A DNA stretch of 64,000 bases from CABYIR01 sp038103905 (GTDB taxonomy: Bacteria > Pseudomonadota > Alphaproteobacteria > Pelagibacterales > AG-422-B15). The translations under genes and the position numbers were made by a program. Positions 44,112 to 54,454 of this stretch are shown here, in pieces (within the stretch, counting starts at the first letter, position 1; each line of letters opens with the position of its first letter). The stretch spans positions 1 through 64,000 of the forward strand of contig JAYNZW010000008.1 of NCBI GenBank assembly GCA_038103905.1, given 5' to 3'. Below the pieces are notes generated by a model, which was not told where the DNA came from, searched no databases, and worked only from the letters and a program-made list of their open reading frames with translations.

Positions 44112-46808
44112 TTGACTGATTCAAACGATCAAAATACTAAAAGTGTAACTGAAGAATATACATCAATCTCACCTATTCCGATTGATGATGAAATGCAGAA
44201 ATCTTATCTAGATTACGCTATGAGCGTAATTGTGAGTAGAGCTTTGCCTGATGTAAGAGATGGACTAAAGCCCGTTCATAGAAGAATTCTTTATGCAATG
44301 CATGAAGCGGGATATGAGTGGAATAAGCAGCACAGAAAAAGTGCCAGGGTTGTCGGTGACGTAATAGGTAAATATCATCCGCATGGCGATCAAGCTGTTT
44401 ATGATGCACTCGTTAGATTAGCACAAGATTTTTCAATGAGAGTCCCTTTGCTTGATGGCCAAGGTAATTTTGGGTCTATGGATGGTGATCGTGCTGCCGC
44501 AATGAGATATACTGAGGTTCGCATGGCAAAAATATCTAAATTTTTGCTTGAGGATATTGAAAAAAATACAGTTGAGTACAGACCTAATTATGACGAAAGC
44601 GAAAGTGAGCCAATAGTACTTCCTGCAAAATATCCAAACTTACTTGTAAATGGCGCTGGTGGAATTGCTGTTGGGATGGCAACAAATATATTGCCACATA
44701 ATCTTGGCGAAGTAATTGATGCATGTATTGCTTTTATTGATGATCAAGAAATTTCATTTGATCAAATTAATGAAATCATAAAAGGTCCAGATTTTCCTAC
44801 TGGAGGAAAAATTGTTGGCACAAAGGGAATAAAAGACTCTCAGATGAGTGGAAGAGGCTCAATTATAGTTCAGGCAAAATCAGAATTTGAAGAATTTAAA
44901 AATGACCGTGAAGCAATTATTTTTTCTGAGTTGCCATATCAGGTTAATAAATCAACACTTATTGAAAAAATTGCAGAACTAGTGAGAGATAAAAAAATTG
45001 AAGGTATCAGTGATCTAAGAGATGAATCAGATCGACAGGGTGTAAGGGTAGTCGTTGAATTAAAGAAAGGTGTCATTGCACAAGTAATTTTAAATAAATT
45101 ATATAAGTTTACGCCACTACAAAGCTCTTATGGAGTAAATGCTCTAGCTCTTAACGATCAAAAACCTGAACTGATGAATATTAAGGATTTCTTAAGACAT
45201 TTTATAAATCACCGAGAAGAAATTATCTCTCTAAGAACTAGATTTGATTTAAATAAAGCAAGAGACCGTGCTCATGTTTTAACTGGCTTAGCAATTGCTA
45301 TATCAAATGTAGATAAAGTAATAGAAATTATAAAAAATTCTAAAGATCCTAGTTCTGCTAAAATGGAACTCCTAAAAACAAAATGGAAAAGCGCAGATGT
45401 AAAAGATATACTTGAGTTAATAGATGATCCCAGACAAATTAAAAATGATAAAGATATATATCTTACTGAAGATCAAGCTAAATCTATTTTAGAGTTAAGG
45501 CTACAAAGATTAACAGCTCTTGGAAAAGGCGAGTTACAAGAAGAATTAAAGTCGTTATCAAGCAATATAAATGAATATCTCTCAATCTTGAGAGATAAGA
45601 ACAAATTACAATCTGTAATAAAAGACGAGCTTAATTTTGTTAAAGGGGAATTTTCATCTCCTAGAAAAACTGAAATTACTGAACATGAGGCCTCAGATAT
45701 AGATCAGGAAGATTTAGTTCAAAGGAGTGACATGGTTATTAGTATTACTAATTCTGGTTATGTGAAAAGAGTTCCGCTTGAAATGTATCGAGCACAAAAG
45801 AGAGGCGGCAAAGGAAGAGCGGGAATGAAAACTAATGATGAAGACTTTGTCACTCAAGTGTTTACTGCTAGCACACATGACAATATGCTATTTTTTTCTT
45901 CAAGTGGTTTGGTTTATAAGCTTAAAACTTGGAAAATTCCGGAGTCATCGCCCACAGCTAAAGGCAAGGCAATAATAAACTTACTAAATCTTAAACAAGA
46001 CGATCAGTTATCTAGTATATTAGTGATGCCAGAAAATAAAGCATCTGAGGATAGTTATTTAATCTTTGCTACAGCTGATGGAAGCATAAGAAAAAATAGT
46101 ATAGATGATTTTAAAAATATCCAAGCAAATGGAAAAATTGCCATGAAGCTATCTGATTCAAATAAGATTGTTGGAGTAAGAATATGCACAGATAATGATG
46201 ATGTTTTACTTTCTACTAAAGATGGAAAATGCATTAGAACTCCAGTTTCTAAATTAAGAACTACGAAAAGTCGAAACTCCGTTGGAGTAAGAGGAATAAA
46301 GTTATCAAAAAATGACTCAATAATTTCACTTTCAATATTGTCTCATTTGGAAGTTAGTACAGCTGAAGCCAAAGCATATCTCAAAATGAGTAAAATAAAT
46401 AAAGAAAATAATGAAGATATTGAAGATGAAAATAATAGTGAAGAAACTGAAGACATTACAATTTCTGATGACCGTTTTCAGGAGTTAAAAGCTTGTGAAC
46501 AATTTATTCTTACGGTGACAGAAAATGGCTTTGGAAAAAGAACATCATCTTATCAATTTAGAGTAACTAATAGAGGTGGCTCCGGAATAATGTGTATTAC
46601 CACTTCGTCAAGAAATGGAAATGTTTTAGCATCTTTTCCAGTAGGCCATGATGACGATATAATGCTAATTACAAAATCTGGACAATTAATTAGATGCCCT
46701 GTCATGGATATACGCGTTGCTGGTAGAAATACCCAAGGAGTAAGCATATTCAAAACATCTGACAGTGAAAAAGTTGTTTCAGCATCAAGAGTTGAAATAG
46801 AAAATTAA
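44112..46808 (+). CDS. gyrA: DNA gyrase subunit A
   Basis: An 898-residue type II topoisomerase subunit. The catalytic Tyr is in [15 protein letters not shown], and the GyrA box QKRGGKG in the C-terminal wrapping domain separates it from ParC. In the quinolone-contact region it reads [17 protein letters not shown]: Gln94 stands where E. coli has Ser83, while the Asp equivalent to Asp87 is kept. The only start that gives the normal N-terminus is TTG at 44112, since the first in-frame ATG lies in the conserved core at residue 28. An acidic insert near residue 765 ([20 protein letters not shown]) interrupts the C-terminal domain. Confidence 0.95.
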   Translation: MTDSNDQNTKSVTEEYTSISPIPIDDEMQKSYLDYAMSVIVSRALPDVRDGLKPVHRRILYAMHEAGYEWNKQHRKSARVVGDVIGKYHPHGDQAVYDALVRLAQDFSMRVPLLDGQGNFGSMDGDRAAAMRYTEVRMAKISKFLLEDIEKNTVEYRPNYDESESEPIVLPAKYPNLLVNGAGGIAVGMATNILPHNLGEVIDACIAFIDDQEISFDQINEIIKGPDFPTGGKIVGTKGIKDSQMSGRGSIIVQAKSEFEEFKNDREAIIFSELPYQVNKSTLIEKIAELVRDKKIEGISDLRDESDRQGVRVVVELKKGVIAQVILNKLYKFTPLQSSYGVNALALNDQKPELMNIKDFLRHFINHREEIISLRTRFDLNKARDRAHVLTGLAIAISNVDKVIEIIKNSKDPSSAKMELLKTKWKSADVKDILELIDDPRQIKNDKDIYLTEDQAKSILELRLQRLTALGKGELQEELKSLSSNINEYLSILRDKNKLQSVIKDELNFVKGEFSSPRKTEITEHEASDIDQEDLVQRSDMVISITNSGYVKRVPLEMYRAQKRGGKGRAGMKTNDEDFVTQVFTASTHDNMLFFSSSGLVYKLKTWKIPESSPTAKGKAIINLLNLKQDDQLSSILVMPENKASEDSYLIFATADGSIRKNSIDDFKNIQANGKIAMKLSDSNKIVGVRICTDNDDVLLSTKDGKCIRTPVSKLRTTKSRNSVGVRGIKLSKNDSIISLSILSHLEVSTAEAKAYLKMSKINKENNEDIEDENNSEETEDITISDDRFQELKACEQFILTVTENGFGKRTSSYQFRVTNRGGSGIMCITTSSRNGNVLASFPVGHDDDIMLITKSGQLIRCPVMDIRVAGRNTQGVSIFKTSDSEKVVSASRVEIEN

Positions 46809-46846
46809 TTGGTAGAGGATTGATTATATTCAATATATAATTCTAT

Positions 46847-47329
46847 ATGGAAAAAATTGGCGTATATCCTGGAAGCTTTGATCCAATTCATAAAGGGCAT
46901 ATTGATGTTGTGAATAGAGCTCTACGATTTGTTGATAAACTATATATTGCTGTAGCAGATAGTCCTCATAAAAATCCCTTGTTCACTCTCAACGAACGTA
47001 AAGATATGATTGATAATGAATTTTCCAAAAGTAGTTCTATAGAAGTGGTAGCTTTTGATAATCTTCTGGTTGAATTTGCTAAATCACTAAATGCAAAAGT
47101 TATTGTTAGAGGCCTTAGAGTTGTTTCAGATTTTGAATATGAATTTCAAATGGTAGGTATGAATCGTCAATTAAATTCTGAAATTGAAACAGTTTTTTTA
47201 ATGGCAGATGCTCAAAGACAGTCAATATCATCAAACTTTATAAGAGATATAGCAAGATTAGACGGAGATATATCAAATTTTACAACAGACTATGTTTCCA
47301 GCAAATTAAAAGAAAAATTTAATAATTAA
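46847..47329 (+). CDS. coaD: Phosphopantetheine adenylyltransferase
   Basis: A 160-residue nucleotidyltransferase with VYPGSFDPIHKGHIDVVNRA (HxGH-type motif), VIVRGLRVVSDFEYEFQMVG and the C-terminal ISSNFIRDIARLDGD in place of the more common SSSxVKE. It performs the penultimate step of coenzyme A synthesis. The order gyrA-coaD-cyclophilin-queA-tgt is widely conserved in alphaproteobacteria. Confidence 0.95.
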   Translation: MEKIGVYPGSFDPIHKGHIDVVNRALRFVDKLYIAVADSPHKNPLFTLNERKDMIDNEFSKSSSIEVVAFDNLLVEFAKSLNAKVIVRGLRVVSDFEYEFQMVGMNRQLNSEIETVFLMADAQRQSISSNFIRDIARLDGDISNFTTDYVSSKLKEKFNN

Positions 47330-47334
47330 CTTTG

Positions 47335-47895
47335 ATGAGAAAATTTTTACTATATATATTCTCACTAATTATTTTTTTTAACAATTTAGCAAACGCTGAA
47401 GAAAGTTTATATATGGCAAATGATCCAGAAAATTCAATTCAAATAGAGCTCAAAGATGGAAATGTAATAATTGAGTTATTACATGAAGTAGCTCCAAATC
47501 ATGTTAATCAAATCAAAGAGCTAGCAAGAGAGGGTTTTTATGATGGCGTACCTTTTCATAGAGTTATTCCAGGTTTCATGGCACAGACAGGAGATGGGCA
47601 ATTTGGAAATGGAACAGGTGGATCAAGTAAACCTGACTTAATACAAGAGTTTAATGATACACCACATTTAAGAGGAACTGTATCTATGGCAAGAACACAA
47701 GATCCAAACTCTGCTAATAGTCAATTCTTTATTTGCTTTGGCTCTACTCCACATTTAGATGGTCAGTATACAGTTTTTGGTCAAGTTGTGTCAGGGATGG
47801 AGCATGTTGATAACATTAAAGTTGGCTCTGGATCAAATGGTGAAGTTACAGATCCTGATTTAATGATATCAGTGAAAGTTTTGTCTGATATTTAA
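47335..47895 (+). CDS. ppiA: Cyclophilin-type peptidyl-prolyl isomerase, exported
   Basis: A 186-residue protein. A signal peptide of about 20 residues (MRKFLLYIFSLIIFF, ending NLANAEE) targets it to the periplasm; the catalytic domain then has FHRVIPGFMAQTGD, SMARTQDPNSANSQFFICF and LDGQYTVFGQVVSGMEHVD. It speeds proline isomerisation during folding. The ATG at 47335 is preferred to the TTG one codon upstream. The queA gene begins 5 bp after it. Confidence 0.9.
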   Translation: MRKFLLYIFSLIIFFNNLANAEESLYMANDPENSIQIELKDGNVIIELLHEVAPNHVNQIKELAREGFYDGVPFHRVIPGFMAQTGDGQFGNGTGGSSKPDLIQEFNDTPHLRGTVSMARTQDPNSANSQFFICFGSTPHLDGQYTVFGQVVSGMEHVDNIKVGSGSNGEVTDPDLMISVKVLSDI

Positions 47896-47900
47896 TTTAT

Positions 47901-48914
47901 ATGGACATTAGTCACTTTGACTTTGATCTTCCTAAAGAATTAATAGCCAGTAGACCTATTCATCCAAGAAATATCTCACGATTACTTATTGGGGATAACA
48001 CTATTACTCATGATAATTTTAATAATATATTAAATTATATTGAAAAGGACGATTTGCTTGTTGTAAATAATTCAAAAGTAATACCTGCGTATTTTTCAGT
48101 AAAATTTAATTCTGGTCATATAAACGTCACACTTCATAAAAAGATTGAGGATTCATTATGGAGAGCATTTATAAAGCCTGGAAAAAAAATCAATTCAGGT
48201 GACAAAATTACTTTAGATGATAAGCATTTTTTTAAGATCATAAAAAAATTCACTGAAGGGGATTTTTTAATAGAAATGAATGAAAAAGAAGAAATGATAT
48301 TCAAAAAGTTTGGTAAAATGCCTCTTCCTCCATATATCTTAAAATCTAGAAGTAGCGACGAAAAAGATTTTGATGATTATCAAACAGTTTATGCAAGTCA
48401 AGATGGCTCAATTGCAGCACCAACTGCTGGACTGCATTTCAACAGCAAAATCTATAATAAATTACAAAACAATAATCAATTAGCAGAGATTACTCTTCAT
48501 GTTGGAGCTGGAACATTTATGCCCATTAGAGATAAAATCGAAAATCATAAAATGCATAGTGAAAATGGCTTTATCTCAGATGAAGTAATTGAAATAATAA
48601 AAGAGAAAAAGTCTAAAAAAGGGAGAATAATATCTGTTGGAACTACATCTCTAAGATTACTAGAATCAGCTGCGATGAAAGGTGAGCTAACTTCATTCAG
48701 TGGAGATACAGATATCTTTATTAGACCTGGGTTTAGATTTAATGTTGTAGACATGCTATTAACTAATTTTCATTTACCAAAATCATCTCTAATGATCTTG
48801 GTTTCTGCATTTGCTGGCATAGATAAAGTTCAATTACTTTACAAGGAAGCAATCAAAAATAATTACCGTTTTTTTTCATATGGAGATGCAAGTTTGCTTT
48901 TTCGACATGAATAA
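47901..48914 (+). CDS. queA: S-adenosylmethionine:tRNA ribosyltransferase-isomerase
   Basis: A 337-residue queuosine synthesis enzyme that transfers ribose from SAM to preQ1 in tRNA. Motifs: DFDLPKELIASRPIHPRNISRLL at the N-terminus (shown in part), YQTVYASQDGSIAAPTAGLH, TLHVGAGTFMPI and the C-terminal DMLLTNFHLPKSSLMILVSAF. Length is near normal. It overlaps the probable tgt start by 8 bp. Confidence 0.95.
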   Translation: MDISHFDFDLPKELIASRPIHPRNISRLLIGDNTITHDNFNNILNYIEKDDLLVVNNSKVIPAYFSVKFNSGHINVTLHKKIEDSLWRAFIKPGKKINSGDKITLDDKHFFKIIKKFTEGDFLIEMNEKEEMIFKKFGKMPLPPYILKSRSSDEKDFDDYQTVYASQDGSIAAPTAGLHFNSKIYNKLQNNNQLAEITLHVGAGTFMPIRDKIENHKMHSENGFISDEVIEIIKEKKSKKGRIISVGTTSLRLLESAAMKGELTSFSGDTDIFIRPGFRFNVVDMLLTNFHLPKSSLMILVSAFAGIDKVQLLYKEAIKNNYRFFSYGDASLLFRHE

Positions 48915-50004
48915 TTTTGATTTAATTAGTAGTGACAATTTAGCAAGGAGAGGTGTTATAAAAACTCTTCATGGCAATATCAATACTCCAGCATTTATGC
49001 CTGTAGGAACAGCGGCAACTGTTAAGGCAATTACAACGCCTGATTTAATAAATACTAGATCAGAGATTTTATTAGGAAATACTTACCACTTAATGTTGAG
49101 GCCGGGAGATGAACTTATAAGGGAGTTTGGTGGGTTACACGATTTTATGAACTGGCAATTACCCATCTTGACAGACTCTGGTGGCTACCAAGTTTATTCA
49201 CTTTCAAAATTAAGAAAATTAACTGACGATGGTGTTGAATTTAAATCTCATATCGACGGAAAAAAATTTTTTGTTACTCCTGAAAGATCAATCGAAATTC
49301 AAAAAAATCTTAATTCAGATATTGTCATGTGTTTTGATGAATGCACTCCTTTTCCCGCAACATATGAGCAGGCAAAAGAGTCTATGCTGCTATCAATGAG
49401 ATGGGCAGAAAGATGCAAGGAAGCATTTTCAGGATCACCAAATCAGTTATTTGGAATTGTTCAAGGTGGCACTTATTCTGATTTAAGGGAAGACTCTGTC
49501 AAATTATTAACCAACCTTGATTTTAATGGCTACGCAGTTGGAGGATTGGCAGTTGGAGAGCCACAAAATGAAATGTTTAAGGTTTTAGATTATACATGTA
49601 ATTTTTTACCTCAGAATAAACCAAGATATCTGATGGGAGTTGGAAAGCCTGATGATATTATTGGAGCGGTTTCAAGAGGCATTGATATGTTTGATTGTGT
49701 TCTTCCTACGAGAAGCGGAAGGAATGGTCAAGCATTTACAAAAAATGGAACTATCAATATCCGAAACGCTAAATATAAAAACCTTAAAACATCAATTGAC
49801 CCTGAAAGTGATAATCCAGTTTGCAACTCTTACTCAGCTGCTTATCTTCATCATTTGTTTAATGCAAAGGAAATGCTAGGAGGCATGCTCTTATCTTTGC
49901 ATAATATTTATTTCTATCAAAATTTAATGAATGAAATCAGGATTTCAATTGAAGAAAAAAATTTTCATGATTTTGCTAAAAAGTTTCTTAACAAATATAA
50001 TTAA
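48907..50004 (+). CDS. tgt: tRNA-guanine transglycosylase with degraded zinc site
   Basis: A 365-residue Tgt that swaps guanine 34 of certain tRNAs for preQ1. The active site is intact: LTDSGGYQVYSL, GIVQGGTYSDLR, GGLAVGEP and the nucleophile Asp in FDCVLPTRSGRNGQAF. The structural zinc site is not: where E. coli has Cys302, Cys304 and Cys307, this protein reads PESDNPVC, with Ser301, Asn303 and only Cys306 kept; the His of LHN (332) remains. ATG at 48907 is chosen because it gives the usual N-terminus and a small 8-bp overlap with queA; an in-frame ATG at 48880 would bury 9 codons in queA. Confidence 0.93.
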   Translation: MNNFDLISSDNLARRGVIKTLHGNINTPAFMPVGTAATVKAITTPDLINTRSEILLGNTYHLMLRPGDELIREFGGLHDFMNWQLPILTDSGGYQVYSLSKLRKLTDDGVEFKSHIDGKKFFVTPERSIEIQKNLNSDIVMCFDECTPFPATYEQAKESMLLSMRWAERCKEAFSGSPNQLFGIVQGGTYSDLREDSVKLLTNLDFNGYAVGGLAVGEPQNEMFKVLDYTCNFLPQNKPRYLMGVGKPDDIIGAVSRGIDMFDCVLPTRSGRNGQAFTKNGTINIRNAKYKNLKTSIDPESDNPVCNSYSAAYLHHLFNAKEMLGGMLLSLHNIYFYQNLMNEIRISIEEKNFHDFAKKFLNKYN

Positions 50005-50006
50005 GA

Positions 50007-50813
50007 TTACTTTCCTTTAAAAGTAGCTTTCTTTTTTTGAAGGAATGACATTACTCCATTGAAGCAGTCCTCAGTTTTGCCCGCAATTGTTTGTGCTTTA
50101 CTTTCTGCATTAAGTTGTGATTCAAAGTCGTTTCCTAGACTCTCCCAATAGAGCTTTCTCATTAATTTGTAAGCAACAGTAGGTCCATTAGCAATTTCAG
50201 TTGCTGTTTTCATTGTTTCCTGCATAAGATTATTATGACTGTAAACAAAATTTATCAATCCCCAAGAAAGAGCCTTTTCAGCACTTATTTTTTCCCCCAA
50301 CATAGATAGTTCTATGGCTCTGGCCATTCCAATTTTACGTGGAAGTATATACGTTGATCCTGCATCAGGAACTAGACCAATAAATTTAAAAGCTTGATAA
50401 AAGTATGACTTATCTGATGCAAATATTAAATCACCAATAATTCCAAGGGAGCAACCTGCTCCAGCTGCAACACCATTTATAGATGTAATAACAGGTATTT
50501 CTAAATTTTTTAGATCAATCAACATAGGATGATAATGTGTAATTAACCCTTTTCCCAAATCTCTATCCATTGGATTGCCACTTTCTGACGGCGCAGCGTT
50601 TGTATCTATTAGGTTAGCCCCAGCACAAAAGCCTCTTCCTTCTCCAGTAATCACAAGACATCTTGCATTTGTTGTTCCAGAATTTATTAATTTAATCTTT
50701 TCATGTATTTCAGTTAACATCTCTAAAGATAAAGCGTTAAGTCTATCTGGGTCATTTAATGTTAAAAGAGCAACATTATTATCATCTATGTGAAATTTGA
50801 TTTTATTTGGCAT
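50007..50813 (-). CDS. Enoyl-CoA hydratase/isomerase, PaaG-like
   Basis: A 268-residue crotonase-fold protein with GRGFCAGANL, the oxyanion-hole SINGVAAGAGCSLGIIGDL and FIGLVPDAGSTYILPRKIG. The PDAGSTY pattern (Asp, no Glu at the hydratase position) is seen in PaaG-type isomerases acting on phenylacetate or unsaturated fatty acyl-CoAs, so isomerase is more likely than hydratase. It is convergent with tgt (2-bp gap) and divergent from the aldehyde dehydrogenase gene. Substrate unknown; no other paa genes are in the window. Confidence 0.8.
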   Translation of the reverse strand: MPNKIKFHIDDNNVALLTLNDPDRLNALSLEMLTEIHEKIKLINSGTTNARCLVITGEGRGFCAGANLIDTNAAPSESGNPMDRDLGKGLITHYHPMLIDLKNLEIPVITSINGVAAGAGCSLGIIGDLIFASDKSYFYQAFKFIGLVPDAGSTYILPRKIGMARAIELSMLGEKISAEKALSWGLINFVYSHNNLMQETMKTATEIANGPTVAYKLMRKLYWESLGNDFESQLNAESKAQTIAGKTEDCFNGVMSFLQKKKATFKGK

Positions 50814-50879
50814 ATAAAAAAGTCTTAAAAAGAATAGTCTGATAATAATATCGGCTTATTAAGTGTCAATAAATTCTAT

Positions 50880-50908
50880 TTGAATTATACTTCTAATTTC
50901 TATACGAT
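50880..50908 (+). promoter_or_regulatory. Possible sigma-70 promoter for the aldehyde dehydrogenase gene
   Basis: TTGAAT at 50880-50885 and TACGAT at 50903-50908 with exactly 17 bp between them, 29 bp before the ATG at 50937 and followed by a clear ribosome-binding site AAAGGA (50925-50930). In such AT-rich DNA chance matches are common, so this is tentative. Confidence 0.35.
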
Positions 50909-50936
50909 CTGAATAATTTTTTATAAAGGAAAAAGT

Positions 50937-52394
50937 ATGGGTTTAGGTGGAGTAAGTGTAGCGTCGGAATATCCCGAAGTTTCTAAGGATGAATTAAATA
51001 ATTTTTTAAGTCACTTAAAGTCTAGATTTCGTGATGGTTTGTACCCAGACTATAATGAGAGAATTGATAGAATTAACAGACTAAAAGTTCTTGTAGAAGA
51101 AAATTCTGACGCTTTTCATAAAGCTTTGCAAAATGACTTTGGAACACGTCACGAACAATTGAGCTTGCTTTCAGATACTTTGCCCATAATTGGCAGCGCA
51201 AAACATATTACAAAAAATTTAAAAAAATGGATGAAGCCTGAAAAAAGAAAACCGAACTTTCCTTTAGGTCTTCTTGGTGCTAAAGCATTTATCCACAATC
51301 AACCATTTGGAGTTGTAGGAATTATTTCTCCATGGAATTTTCCTCTTAATTTAAGCTTGGGGCCTTTAGTTGAAGTATTTGCTGCGGGAAATAATGCTAT
51401 GATGAAGTTATCAGAGTTTGTTCCTGAAACTTCTGAATTGACCGAAAAATTAGTTAAACAATACTTTAGTGATGATGAAGTAGTTGTAGTTAATGGTGGC
51501 CCACAAACATCCCAAGCATTTGCAGGTCTTGCGTTTGATCATCTTTTATTTACTGGTTCAACTCATGTAGCAAAAAAAATTGCTTATGAAGCTTCTGAAA
51601 ATTTAGTTCCACTAACACTAGAGCTTGGAGGAAAGTCGCCTGTAATAGTTGGCCCTAAAGCAAAAATGAAAAAAAGTGTCGATAAAATTATGATGGGCAA
51701 ACTATTAAATGCAGGTCAAATATGTATTTCTCCTGACTATGTTTTTCTGCCTGAGGGCAAGCAAGGCGAATTTGTTGAGCATGCAAAAACATATGTAAAA
51801 GATTCCTATGAAACTCTTAAAAACAATCCTGACTATACTTCAATCATACATCTAAATCACTATGAAAGACTTAGATCATATATTTCTGATGCAAAGTCTA
51901 AAGGTGCTGAGATTGTAGAAATTAATCCAGCAAATGAGGATCTTACACAACAGGAACACCATAAAATTCCTCCAACATTAATTCTTAATCCAACTGAAGA
52001 CATGGAAGTAATGAAAAATGAAATATTTGGACCAATCTTGCCTGTTATGTCCTATGAAAACTTTGAGGACACAATTAAATATGTAAATCATAATCCTAAG
52101 GCACTTGCACTGTATTATTTTGGAGATGATGAAAAAGAAATGAATGATCTTTTAAATAAGACAACATCAGGTCAACTTGTAACCAATGATGTTCTTTTTC
52201 AATTTTCAATGCACGATTTGCCTTTTGGAGGTGTAGGACCAAGTGGCTCAGGTTCATATCATGGACATGATGGATATCGTAATTTCAGTCATAAAAGAGC
52301 TGTTTTAAAGGGCCAAAATATAATTAATGCTGGTAAAATGGTATCAGCTCCTTACAGTGAAAAAACTGAAAAAAATATTAAGAATCTAGCCTAA
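50937..52394 (+). CDS. NAD(P)-dependent aldehyde dehydrogenase, coniferyl-aldehyde dehydrogenase-like
   Basis: A 485-residue ALDH with the catalytic Glu in PLTLELGGKSPVIVGP and Cys in LNAGQICISPDYV; the NAD site is FTGSTHVAKKIA and ISPWNFPLNLSL. It lacks the long N-terminus of ordinary ALDHs and has the C-terminal NDVLFQFSMHDLPFGGVGPS of the CalB/fatty-aldehyde group. It would oxidise a hydrophobic or aromatic aldehyde to the acid. Its stop overlaps the convergent parE by 4 bp. Confidence 0.87.
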   Translation: MGLGGVSVASEYPEVSKDELNNFLSHLKSRFRDGLYPDYNERIDRINRLKVLVEENSDAFHKALQNDFGTRHEQLSLLSDTLPIIGSAKHITKNLKKWMKPEKRKPNFPLGLLGAKAFIHNQPFGVVGIISPWNFPLNLSLGPLVEVFAAGNNAMMKLSEFVPETSELTEKLVKQYFSDDEVVVVNGGPQTSQAFAGLAFDHLLFTGSTHVAKKIAYEASENLVPLTLELGGKSPVIVGPKAKMKKSVDKIMMGKLLNAGQICISPDYVFLPEGKQGEFVEHAKTYVKDSYETLKNNPDYTSIIHLNHYERLRSYISDAKSKGAEIVEINPANEDLTQQEHHKIPPTLILNPTEDMEVMKNEIFGPILPVMSYENFEDTIKYVNHNPKALALYYFGDDEKEMNDLLNKTTSGQLVTNDVLFQFSMHDLPFGGVGPSGSGSYHGHDGYRNFSHKRAVLKGQNIINAGKMVSAPYSEKTEKNIKNLA

Positions 52395-54373
52395 AGAATA
52401 TTTTCTGCTGAAACTTTCTTAGAATTCTCAGTGATAAACTTAAATCGAAGTTCTGGTTTTTTGCCCATTAATGCTTCAATAGATTTTTTTGTTTTTTTCT
52501 TATCTTTCGAAGCAATTTGAATTTTTAGCAAAGTTCTATTTTCAGGTGACATAGTTGTTTCTTTAAGTTGCGCAGGCATCATTTCTCCCAGGCCTTTAAA
52601 TCGATTAATTTCAATATTCTCAGAATTTTTAAATTCTTTTTTAACTATTTCATCCTTATGTTTTTCACTAACAGCATAGAAAATCTTTCCTCCTTTAGAA
52701 ATCTTAAACAAAGGAGGAACAGATAAATAAAGTTGACCATCATCAATCAATTTAGGAAATTCATTATAGAAAAAACCCATGAGAAGTGTTGCTATATGTG
52801 CACCATCAACATCTGCATCAGTCATAATAATAATTTTTTCATACCTTATATCTTTAGGGTTATAATTATCACCTCTTTTACACCCTAAGGCTTGAATGAG
52901 ATCAATTATTTCTTGATTAGCATTTATCTTATCTCTTGATGCGCTGATAACATTAAGTATCTTTCCTCTAAGTGGTAGGATTGCTTGAGATTGTCTATCT
53001 CTTGCTTGTTTTGCAGATCCTCCTGCAGAGTCACCTTCTACAAGAAATAATTCAGTACCCTTATTACCACTGATAGTACAATCAGCTAATTTACCAGGGA
53101 GCGTTATTTTTTTTCTTTTTGATTGCCTTTCAATAGCTAATTCAGACTTATTTTGAAGCCTCAATTGAGAACGGTTGTAGGCATAAAGAAATAATTGTTC
53201 TGCTGTTTTTGTTTTTTTTGCTAGCCATTGTTCAAAAACTTGTTTTGTTTTTGTTTCTATTTTTTTCCCAGGTTCAATACTTGATAATTTCTCTTTAGTC
53301 TGGCCTTGAAATTCTGGGTTTTCAATAAATATGGAGAGAATAGATGCCGATGACCCAAAAAGATCTTCCTGAATAATTTGAGAAGCTTTTCTTTCATATT
53401 TTATTTTTGAAAATTCTTTAAATGCTTTAAACATTCCATTTTTAAATCCATTTTCATGAGTTCCACCCAAAGGTGTCTTAATGGTATTACAATATGACTC
53501 ATTAATTGGATCAATTGCATCAAACCAATTTATTACTGCTTCTAAATTATTTCCATTATCATCGATATTTACTTTAAAATAAAATTCTTCATCAAATATT
53601 GGTTCACTTGGACTTGTTAATGCAGATAAATAATCATGAATACCTTTTGCATAATGAAGTTTATCTTGAGTTGGAACATTCTTTTTAATTAAACTTTTTG
53701 GGCAGGACCAATTGATTTCAACATTTGGTATAAGATAGGCTTTTGCTTTTGCCATATTATATATAATAGAAGAGTCAAAGTTTTCTTTTCCAAAAATCTC
53801 ATCATCAGGTGTAAATTTTATCTTTGTTCCCTTTTTAATACTTCCTCGTGATATAGTTTTAAGCTTATTTTTCTTTATCCCTTTTGAATAAGATTGAGTA
53901 TAAAATTTCTTATCTCTTGCTATTTCAAGTTCAAGTTTTTTTGATAGTGCATTTACAACAGATACACCAACACCATGCAGACCCCCTGAAGTTTGATAAT
54001 TTTTATTTGAAAACTTACCACCTGAGTGAAGTGTTGTAAGAATAACTTCTACTGCGGGAAGTTTAAATTTAGGATGTTTATCAACGGGTATACCACGACC
54101 ATTATCTGTAATTTCAATAGTAGTGTTATCTAAAAGCTTGACGTCAACTTTATTTGCATGACCTGATACAACTTCATCCATGGAGTTATCAAGTACTTCG
54201 CTAACTAAATGGTGCATGGCATGTATATCTGTGCCACCTATATACATCCCGGGTCTTTTGCGAACAGGCTCAAGTCCCTCTAAAACTTCTATATCTTTAG
54301 CGGTATAATTAGTGCCTTTAACCTTAGTTTTCTTCTTTACAGTCTTGGCTTTTTTTTTTGTTTTTTTTACCAT
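52391..54373 (-). CDS. parE: DNA topoisomerase IV subunit B
   Basis: A 660-residue GHKL-type ATPase: LEPVRKRPGMYIGGTDIHAM, the ATP-site Asn in VLDNSMDEVVSG, ITDNGRGIPVD and GGLHGVGVSVVNALS, then the TOPRIM domain with LVEGDSAGGSAKQARDR and DADVDGAHIATLL. The length and absence of a large C-terminal insert favour ParE over GyrB. The first 22 residues are nearly all Lys/Thr/Val, an unusually basic N-terminal extension. parC is not in the window. Start ATG at 54373. Confidence 0.92.
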   Translation of the reverse strand: MVKKTKKKAKTVKKKTKVKGTNYTAKDIEVLEGLEPVRKRPGMYIGGTDIHAMHHLVSEVLDNSMDEVVSGHANKVDVKLLDNTTIEITDNGRGIPVDKHPKFKLPAVEVILTTLHSGGKFSNKNYQTSGGLHGVGVSVVNALSKKLELEIARDKKFYTQSYSKGIKKNKLKTISRGSIKKGTKIKFTPDDEIFGKENFDSSIIYNMAKAKAYLIPNVEINWSCPKSLIKKNVPTQDKLHYAKGIHDYLSALTSPSEPIFDEEFYFKVNIDDNGNNLEAVINWFDAIDPINESYCNTIKTPLGGTHENGFKNGMFKAFKEFSKIKYERKASQIIQEDLFGSSASILSIFIENPEFQGQTKEKLSSIEPGKKIETKTKQVFEQWLAKKTKTAEQLFLYAYNRSQLRLQNKSELAIERQSKRKKITLPGKLADCTISGNKGTELFLVEGDSAGGSAKQARDRQSQAILPLRGKILNVISASRDKINANQEIIDLIQALGCKRGDNYNPKDIRYEKIIIMTDADVDGAHIATLLMGFFYNEFPKLIDDGQLYLSVPPLFKISKGGKIFYAVSEKHKDEIVKKEFKNSENIEINRFKGLGEMMPAQLKETTMSPENRTLLKIQIASKDKKKTKKSIEALMGKKPELRFKFITENSKKVSAENIL

Positions 54374-54454
54374 TAATGGTACTGATTTTATTAGATTCTT
54401 TACTTTGTGTAATATTTTATTAGTCTATCGAAATATTTTTTTTTTGGAATATTT

